A stretch of 64,000 nucleotides of DNA from the NCBI GenBank assembly GCA_963763365.1, contig CAVXOE010000007.1, forward strand, positions 43,097 to 107,096, in the 5' to 3' direction. Below the pieces are notes generated by a model. It ran no database searches. It worked only from the letters and a program-made list of their open reading frames with translations, and was not told the origin of the DNA. This document shows, piece by piece, positions 58,243 to 64,000 of this stretch. A program made the translations under genes and the position numbers. Each line of letters starts with the position of its first letter. Positions within the stretch are counted from its first letter, which is position 1. The stretch is from VAZQ01 sp963763365. Lineage in GTDB: Bacteria > Pseudomonadota > Alphaproteobacteria > Rhizobiales > Xanthobacteraceae.

Positions 58243-58905
58243 CTACTTCGGCGCTCCGGCCCGGGGCTTGCCCGAGGGATCGATGAAGAACCGGAAGAAC
58301 TCCGAATCCGGTTTGAGCAGCATGCGTGTGTCGTCGCTACGGAGCCCCGTTTCATAAGCCTGCATCGCGCGATAGAAAGCGAAGAATTCTGCATCCTGTC
58401 CATAGGCGTCGGCGAAAATGCGGTTACGTTCGCCATCGCCCTCGCCGCGGGTCTGCTCGGCCTTGTTGGTCGCGTCGGCGACCAACACGGTGACATCCCG
58501 ATCGGCCCGCGCGCGAATTTCCTGCGAACGTTGACTGCCTTGCGCGCGGATCTGGGCGGCTTCCTGCTGGCGCTCGGTCTGCATGCGCTGATAGACAGCC
58601 TGGCTATTCTGCACAGGCAGGTCGGCACGGCGGATGCGCACGTCAACCACGGCGATGCCGAAAGCCTGCGCCTCGGCTTCGAGCTGCTCTCGTACCTTGG
58701 ACATGAGCGAGGCGCGATCGTCGCGCACGACGTGCGTTAGCGTAGCCTCACCGAGCACGCGCCGTAACGACGAGTTGAGCAGCGTCAACAGCCGCGCGTT
58801 CGCGCCCTCGATCGATCCGACCGTCTGGTAGAACTTGAGGGGCTCGATGATCTTGTAGCGCGCGAATGCGTCGACCATGAGCCGCTTCTGGTCGGAGCAG
58901 ATCAC
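58243..58905 (-). CDS. hflC: HflC, modulator of FtsH (N-terminus missing at the palindrome axis)
   Basis: C-terminal 220 aa of the SPFH/prohibitin-family protein HflC, which with HflK forms a membrane complex that controls FtsH protease. Readable: DAFARYKIIEPLKFYQTVGS, RRVLGEATLTHVVRDDRASL, VVDVRIRRADLPVQNSQAVY, QRMQTERQQEAAQIRAQGSQ and the terminal PSGKPRAGAPK. About 75 N-terminal residues including the membrane anchor are absent, because sequence beyond 58,904 folds back on itself. hflK, expected upstream, is therefore not present. Confidence 0.92.
   Translation of the reverse strand: MICSDQKRLMVDAFARYKIIEPLKFYQTVGSIEGANARLLTLLNSSLRRVLGEATLTHVVRDDRASLMSKVREQLEAEAQAFGIAVVDVRIRRADLPVQNSQAVYQRMQTERQQEAAQIRAQGSQRSQEIRARADRDVTVLVADATNKAEQTRGEGDGERNRIFADAYGQDAEFFAFYRAMQAYETGLRSDDTRMLLKPDSEFFRFFIDPSGKPRAGAPK
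58841..58904. other. unpaired centre of the giant palindrome
   Basis: 64 bp present once only, between the arms. It encodes the HflC segment around CSDQKRLMVDAFARYKI on the minus strand, so it is genuine chromosomal sequence and not a telomere or recombination site. Confidence 0.9.
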
Positions 58906-59454
58906 CTCAAGTTCTACCAGACGGTGGTGCGAACGCGCGGCTGTTGACGCTGCTCAACTCGTCGGCGCGTGCTCGGTGAGGCTACGCGTGCGTGGCGGCG
59001 GATCCGCGCCTGTCCAAGATTCGAGCAGCTCGAAGCCGAGGCGCAGGCTTTCGGCATCGCCGTGGTTGACGTGCGCATCCGCCGTGCCGACCTGGTGTGG
59101 ATCAGGCTGTCTATCAGCGCATGCAGACCGAGCGCCAGCGGGAGCCACCCGCGCGCAAGGCAGTGCGACACGTCGCAGGAAATTCGCGCGCGGGCCGATC
59201 GGGATGTCACCGTGTGTTGGTCACCAACACAAGGCCGAGCAGACCGCGGCGAGGGCGATGGCGAACGTGACCGCATTTTCGCCGACGCCTATGGACAGGA
59301 TGTAGGAATTTCTCACTTTCTATGCCGCGCGATCAGGCTTATGAAACGGGGCTCCGTAGCGACGACACACGCATGCTGTGTCCAAACCGGAATTCGAGAG
59401 TCTCCGGTTCTTTCATCGATCCCTCGGGCAAGCCCGGCCGGAGCGCCGAAGTAG
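58905..59454 (+). pseudogene. second-arm copy of the hflC 3' part
   Basis: Mirror copy of 58243-58840 with numerous frame slips; readable islands are EQLEAEAQAFGIAVVDVRIR, EIRARADRDVTVCW and the end PAGAPK. About 55 bp shorter than its partner. Confidence 0.85.
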
Positions 59455-59479
59455 TAGTCGAGTTGCGGCTTGGGCACGC

Positions 59480-59575
59480 GCGCTGACGTCGTAGCGCCGG
59501 ATCAATTTGTGCTTGGCGTCCGCATTCACGTGGTTCTTGTAGCGCTCCGGTCCCGTGAATGTCTTCGGTGCTCTC
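59480..59575 (-). pseudogene. second-arm copy of the transposase fragment
   Basis: Reverse complement of 58120-58205 with near-perfect identity over the KNHVNADAKHKLIRR core. Confidence 0.45.
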
Positions 59576-59626
59576 GTCTACGACGAAGCAGCTTCTGGAC
59601 CTCGGTTGCGTATTCGCTGGATACGC

Positions 59627-60317
59627 TCAGTTGGCTGCGAAGCAGTAGAATAAGCCGGCACCGCCCATGCTTTTCGGAGATCCGCTTGACTGCGGCACCC
59701 TCAGACCCGCGAGAGGGGTGCGCCGAATTCCAGGACTTCGACGCAGCATCATCACGCAGTCCTTTGCGGTCGATGTGGCCGACGTCGGCGGCCCCTTGAG
59801 TACTGCTGCTCCGGTTCCGACACGTCCTGTCCCTCCCCTGGAGGAAAGGCGCCGGCCCTTTGGGAGCCGGTAAGAGCATCGTGATAGTTCGGTGTGTAGC
59901 CGACACCGGCCACCATATTGCCACGCTCGGTCAGCGATGCCGCCATACCCAGCTTGTTGTTGTCGCCGTGAAGATCATCGACGTTTTGGGCAACAACCTC
60001 CCCTTTGAAAAAGTGTCCAGGGGCCCCAGGCCGATGCGATCGCGGGCATTGACGGCTTGCGAGCCGCCCGCAGCTGCCTGGGTGCTCAGATAGGCGCGCC
60101 AGGTTTTGCTGCCCCGCCCGCCCGCAGCCTGAGCCAAGGCCTGACAATGACGGTCAGCACCTTCGACCACCCAGGTCCGCACCTTTTTGGACCCGGAGCC
60201 CGTAACAAAAAAAGGTCATATTCGGCGCTTGCGGCGCCTGCTGAGCGTGCGCAGTTGCACTCGAGCCGATAGACACGAGTACAGCGCGAAAAATGGAAAA
60301 TGGGGGAAGGTATTCAT
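59627..60317 (-). pseudogene. second-arm copy of the lectin-like gene
   Basis: Starts at 60317 behind GGAGGACTTAAAAA and ends at 59627. It keeps the correct frame across TQAAAGGSQAVNARDRIG, where the left arm is broken, but is itself broken elsewhere (signal peptide region, MDGRAF region). Confidence 0.8.
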
Positions 60318-60898
60318 TTTTTAAGTCCTCCAGTTGGTTTTTTGTCGAGCTAAGTTGTTAGCGAGCCACGAAGGGTGCGGCCTATTTCGGAACTATGCCA
60401 CGACGCTCGATATTCCGGAATGGGGTTATCTTCGTCAATTATTCGACTTCGGAAGCGGCGAAATACTGGGCATAATAACGGCATCTTGACCCGGCCTAAA
60501 ATAGGCCTGCTCAAATCGGGGTCTAGAAGGCATAGAGGTGGCGTTTGCCGAATGATGTCGGCCGCGTTGGAAAAGTCAAACCGATCCGCGCGCGCTGAAG
60601 CAGGCAAATGAGCGGCAGATCCGGCCGCGCAGCCGACTGACGTCCCGCAACTGGATGAAGGGCTGACTTTTATCATGATGCATTGGGTCTTGTCAAAATC
60701 AGGGCCTGCTCCGCGACGTACGTCCTAATACTCTGGGTCTGCGGCACATAACGAGCTCTCCCTTGATCACCTTGTAAGTGGCAGATCACGAGACTATCCT
60801 CATCGAGTTTATTTGGGAAGAGCAGTTGACCACTTATTTTTAGTCACAGATATTCACTGCTGCCTTGCTAACTTGCCTCTTCATGCCTAGATACGGCT

Positions 60899-61077
60899 AT
60901 GATTGATTTCAAAGAAGTAGGAGACCTCACATCACCTCGTTGACTGCAATGAAGGTAGCGCTGCATTCTCGGCAACGGCCGCCGCAGCCACGAATTGGTT
61001 TAGTTCCCCACTGGTGGTTCCAATTTTACTCTTGGCCACTGCTTCTCTAGCATGTAGCATATCAACTTAATTTTTGA
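60899..61077 (+). pseudogene. second-arm copy of the 61-aa membrane protein
   Basis: Begins MIDFKEV at 60899 and ends at the same YQLNF context; the interior has several indels. Confidence 0.5.
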
Positions 61078-61144
61078 TCATTGCCCATTGTCTGCGACCG
61101 TCGGGTCGGCGGTCTTGGTCTAGGAGAGCAAATAGGGTGTCCAG

Positions 61145-61264
61145 ATGACCCCATGGGTTTGGTGAGGCCGGAGATGCATTCAAGCGCCTCTTACAAGGCG
61201 CAATTGCCGGCGCGCTCATCACGATTGCGATCGGCCCCGGGGCGGATGGACGCTTGCAGGTTAA
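61145..61264 (+). pseudogene. second-arm copy of the 40-aa membrane protein
   Basis: ATGACCCCATG at 61145; deletions in the GFVWGG coding part (the GGCTTTGTTTGGGG run is shortened) break the frame. Confidence 0.5.
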
Positions 61265-61329
61265 AGTTTAATCGCGACTGAAAGCGGAAGCAGAAACTGA
61301 AAAGATACGGGAACGGTCGAGAGGACACA

Positions 61330-61560
61330 ATGCACACTCTTCATCCGAAGAACTTCAAAGTCCCCTCAACAATAGCAATCAAACACCAAATTCGAAAATT
61401 AATGCTTAAAGATTGGATCAATCAATTAGAGGTCCTGCGAAGATCAGAGCTTCAGGGCTCGGTTGGGTCCGTGCCCACAGCTGGAACCGATGTTTCATCA
61501 ACAACGTTCATTACCACCTCAGCTGCTTCCTGGGTACACTATAGGCTCCAGCACGCTGAA
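61330..61560 (+). pseudogene. second-arm copy of the 56122-56328 small frame
   Basis: Reads RKLMLKDWINQLEVLRRSEL as in the left arm, then diverges by indels. Confidence 0.35.
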
Positions 61561-61753
61561 GCTCCAAATTCGCCGTCACGTTCATGCGCGTTTGGTAGTC
61601 GCGCGTCCCATCGCGACCTTCGGCCTTGCGACTGTCGCGCTGGCGGCTGTGCACAGCGTTGATCGTCTCGACCGGACATGGCGCAAAGTGAGAAGGTGTG
61701 AATAACGAAACAAGCGCTTAAGTACTAAGCATTGCAACGAAGAAAATTGCACA

Positions 61754-61978
61754 TGCAAGCCCGATGTGAATTCACGCGCTGAAGCTGCCTTCCAAAAGAG
61801 AGCAGCGCCTCGGCTGATGCTAGTGAAGCATCGAAGGACCATCTCACAAATCAAACATCTTTCCTTGCCAATTTGGCTCAACTTCGGAAGCCCGACTTGG
61901 ACGAGAGTCCGCTCCTCCGCCCATCCCATCTTTGCCCCATCGAAAGAACCCAAAAGAAGCGCGTTAAAACAACTTAAG
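61754..61978 (+). pseudogene. second-arm copy of the coiled-coil protein
   Basis: Begins ATGCAAGCC at 61754 and ends at the matching GTTAAAACAACTTAA; frame broken in the middle. Confidence 0.5.
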
Positions 61979-62131
61979 TTCTTTCTTATCCACGCTGATC
62001 CTGACCCAACCGCTCCAGCGAAGTGTTTGCCTCATCACTCGTGAGCGGACGACCTATCAGCTGTTTCGGGACTTTCTTCGCCGTCTGGGCGTCGAGCTTA
62101 TGCACCTCACTGAAGCCTTCGAGCGCCGCTT

Positions 62132-62516
62132 GTGGCCCGTGTCCCCAAGGGGAATGTCCGAAGAAATTCCTTCAAGCGTCCCATGCAGCCCATAGGCGCT
62201 ATCGCGGCAATAAGTGGTTCCACTCCGACTGAGCAGTCGACACTCGGAAGACGCTCCTGAAAAGGTTGCCAAGGAGCAAACCGAGTCAGCAGGCGTTGCC
62301 AGTTCTTGCGCCGATCTGCGTCGACCAGCTGGAAATCTCAGCGAACTAAACAAACGCGAGTACTCGTGGGACCGCGCAGTGTTCGTCGAACGGGACGGCT
62401 GCGCCGTACCGGGCGGCGCGGTGGCCGTGTTTTTCGAGAGCCTCCAGGAACGGCACGACGTGACTGATCGATATCTGGACGATCTTTAGGGCGTTCGCTG
62501 TCGGCGCTCTCTCTGA
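62132..62516 (+). pseudogene. second-arm copy of the GFNWGG-family membrane protein
   Basis: GTG at 62132. The right arm reads RRPAGNLSELNKREYSWDRA and FVERDG in one frame, helping to rebuild the C-terminal half of the left-arm gene; the membrane span is badly degraded here. Confidence 0.5.
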
Positions 62517-62539
62517 ATGGTCTAAAGAAGAAAGACCAA

Positions 62540-62797
62540 ATGGGTAAATACGACGCGCTGCGCGACTATCTCCGCAAACAGACCGTTGATGAATGCACGT
62601 TGAGCTTGGCCGAATCAAGGTCATCATCATGGCACAGCTACGGCCAAGCACGAATAGTTCTCAATGGTGGTCTAATGTCGGAAATCTGAACACGATGCAT
62701 ATCCAGCGTCGTGCGTGGGCTGATGCCACTTCGACGCGCATTCGCACGGCGGGTGACTTTCCGCAGACGTCAGAGAGCGTCTCGTTCATCCTTATGA
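62540..62797 (+). pseudogene. second-arm copy of the DUF7662 gene
   Basis: MGKYDALRDYLRKQTVDE at 62540, then a frame slip before VIIMAQLRPSTNSSQWWS and a divergent C-terminus. Confidence 0.55.
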
Positions 62798-62846
62798 CGT
62801 TCCTGACACTCGCGTCGGCTCGATTCAAACATACAAGGAGCAAGCC

Positions 62847-62981
62847 ATGCAAAATGGCCAAAATAAATTCATGAACAGGCATCGATGCAGATCCGCGGCG
62901 CCGTTTCCTCGCCAGAAGCAAGGAGGCTCCCCGCGTATGAAAATAGTCTCGTTCGGCCGAAGCCGAACGAGGCCAATCTAG
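62847..62981 (+). pseudogene. second-arm copy of the 44-aa basic protein
   Basis: MQNGQNKFMN at 62847 behind AAGGAG, nearly the same length as its partner. Confidence 0.4.
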
Positions 62982-62995
62982 AGATATCGCGATAG

Positions 62996-63533
62996 TTATC
63001 TGCTCGCGACAGTTGTGGCTCGCCGATACGCCAAAGATCGTTTTTCGAACCGATAGCCGATCCCGGGTTGGTGAACTTCAGTTCGTTGGCTGTGACGGAG
63101 ACGTTCATGCGCTTTCCCTCCATCCCTTCTCCGTTGCTGGGAATGGAGACCCCAACGATGCGAAAGTTAATGGTCTTGTCGGGCTCACTAGTGACCATGT
63201 GCCGAACTGAGCTAACTTCTTGTGCGCGATCACTTTGCTTTCTTCTGCTGTGGCCTCCAACCGGTTTAGCCATTTGAATTTGGCACAATTCGACGGGACC
63301 TGCATTTCAGTGAAGTTCCCACTGCGCATCAAAGAGGTGTGCTCGCATTAGCGCCAAAGAGTTGCGTTCTTCTTTCCATCTGGCATTGTGCTGTCAATGG
63401 AGACCAGGGTCCAGGCTCCGACGAGTTGTTCTTTGAGCGGCTTTTGCTGCGCGAGCGCGGCGCCCGGGAAGGGCGATGCCCAAGCACATGAGAACGGTCA
63501 GAGTCCGAGCGCGAGTGTGGTGCGACAATTCAT
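62996..63533 (-). pseudogene. second-arm copy of the lipocalin-like gene
   Basis: ATG at 63533 directly after AGGAGAACACA, with MNCRTTLALG in frame, which corrects the left-arm start. The right arm also has the shorter A run that corrects the left-arm C-terminus. Its own middle is broken by a GGGG run and other indels. Confidence 0.75.
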
Positions 63534-64000
63534 TGTGTTCTCCTGTTGTGGATTATTTCAAAAATTCAGAGCGCGCACGCGCACCGCAAGCGGCGCGCGA
63601 ACGTAATGCGGCGATGGCCGCTTGAAGTTGCCTTATGGAAAGGGTGTATGCCTGCCGATGGCATCGGTGCTGCGAATTGATCTTAACGGAGACTTCGGGG
63701 GGTCTTCGCTTTTGTGCAGCGTTCGCACAAGCGGATGCTTGCTAGGATAGCTTCCTATCGGGGGCCTTAGTCGAAATGCACAATAGACTTCGAACAATAA
63801 ACATTGGATATGTTGCTTGCGTCAGGTGGACGCAGACAGCTTTGCAATGTCGACTTCTGGCCATTTCAGTGTGATCGAATGAGGATGGTTGTTTGCTGCG
63901 CTGCGTAGAGTCCGTTCCTGGCCTTCACGTGGAATACGTTGACACGCTCAAGTTTGGTCGCAAACGGATCAAAGCGGACACTGGGCGATTTCAGCGCACG

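Larger units (their letters stand above)
53636..58840. repeat. left arm of a giant inverted repeat
   Basis: This 5.2-kb stretch returns in reverse complement at 58905-64000. For example, CGTGCGCTGA at 53636 matches the last bases of the window, and GTCTGGTAGAACTTGAGG, ending at 58840, matches CCTCAAGTTCTACCAGAC beginning at 58905. All genes between 53.6 and 58.8 kb occur in both arms. The arm is lower in GC than the rest of the window, with many small genes. Confidence 0.97.
58905..64000. repeat. right arm of the giant inverted repeat (error-rich)
   Basis: Reverse complement of 53636-58840 up to the last base of the window, about 110 bp shorter owing to many scattered small deletions and insertions. 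Most genes are broken here. Where arms differ, sometimes the left and sometimes the right arm gives the sensible protein. Confidence 0.97.

Noticed and set aside
53636..64000. Hairpin telomere or inverted terminal repeat of a linear replicon
   Set aside because: The turning point lies in the coding region of hflC with a 64-bp single-copy loop, no resolvase-site-like palindrome is at the axis, and the right arm shows read-like noise. A fold-back artefact explains this better.
58905..64000. A second functional set of the accessory genes
   Set aside because: Nearly every frame in this arm is broken by scattered indels that the left arm does not share; it is listed only as mirror copies.

Overview
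The window looks like chromosomal DNA of a high-GC alphaproteobacterium of the Hyphomicrobiales, close to the Bradyrhizobiaceae/Xanthobacteraceae. The evidence is the gene order (cobS-GNAT-cobT, DUF3108/rpmB, SUV3-like helicase-S4-fdxA-carD, galU-lytic transglycosylase-DUF459), four orphan TctC/Bug receptors, and several intergenic palindromic repeat families of the type seen in that group. No tRNA, rRNA or CRISPR array was seen.

Layout. 0.1-7.4 kb: three TctC-type solute receptors flank a + strand operon (alpha/beta hydrolase, luciferase-like monooxygenase, metallo-beta-lactamase-fold hydrolase, secreted alpha/beta hydrolase), probably a small catabolic locus. 7.5-10.8 kb: a two-gene operon of a TpsB/FhaC-type outer-membrane translocator and a subtilisin-like protease. 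11.2-16.2 kb: a second catabolic locus (metal-dependent amidohydrolase, 101-aa partner, Rieske ferredoxin, 4,5-dihydroxyphthalate-decarboxylase-like protein, GMC oxidoreductase). 16.2-32.9 kb: a core block with carD, fdxA, S4 protein, helicase, DUF3108 protein, rpmB, cobT, cobS, J-domain and BolA proteins, interrupted by an MBOAT plus partner pair. 33.0-33.6 kb: a HigBA-like toxin-antitoxin pair behind a palindromic operator. 33.6-44.7 kb: TctC, a lone LivG-type ATPase, a long-chain acyl-CoA ligase, a large secreted protein with a possible papain-like Cys/His pair, a cyclic-nucleotide-binding protein and a PaoABC-like molybdenum hydroxylase operon. 45-50.6 kb: DUF459 SGNH hydrolase, lytic transglycosylase, galU, ABC_sub_bind protein. 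50.8-53.3 kb: mobile DNA, the 3' half of a group II intron joined head-to-head with a truncated tyrosine recombinase and an IS91-family transposase.

From about 53.6 kb to the end the window is one giant inverted repeat. The arm 53,636-58,840 returns in reverse complement as 58,905-64,000, with a 64-bp unpaired centre inside hflC. The second arm carries many small indels, and each arm repairs frameshifts in the other. This is best read as a fold-back (template-complement) long-read or assembly artefact at a contig end, not as biology. The unique content of the arm is a lower-GC accessory patch: a lipocalin-like protein, a DUF7662 protein, several tiny membrane or coiled-coil proteins, a lectin-like secreted protein and a transposase scrap, inserted next to hflC.

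At least fifteen conserved genes elsewhere contain single-base frameshifts that one base would repair. The window therefore looks like an unpolished long-read assembly. Broken genes are annotated at full length with the shift position stated, and should not be taken as true pseudogenes without checking the reads.
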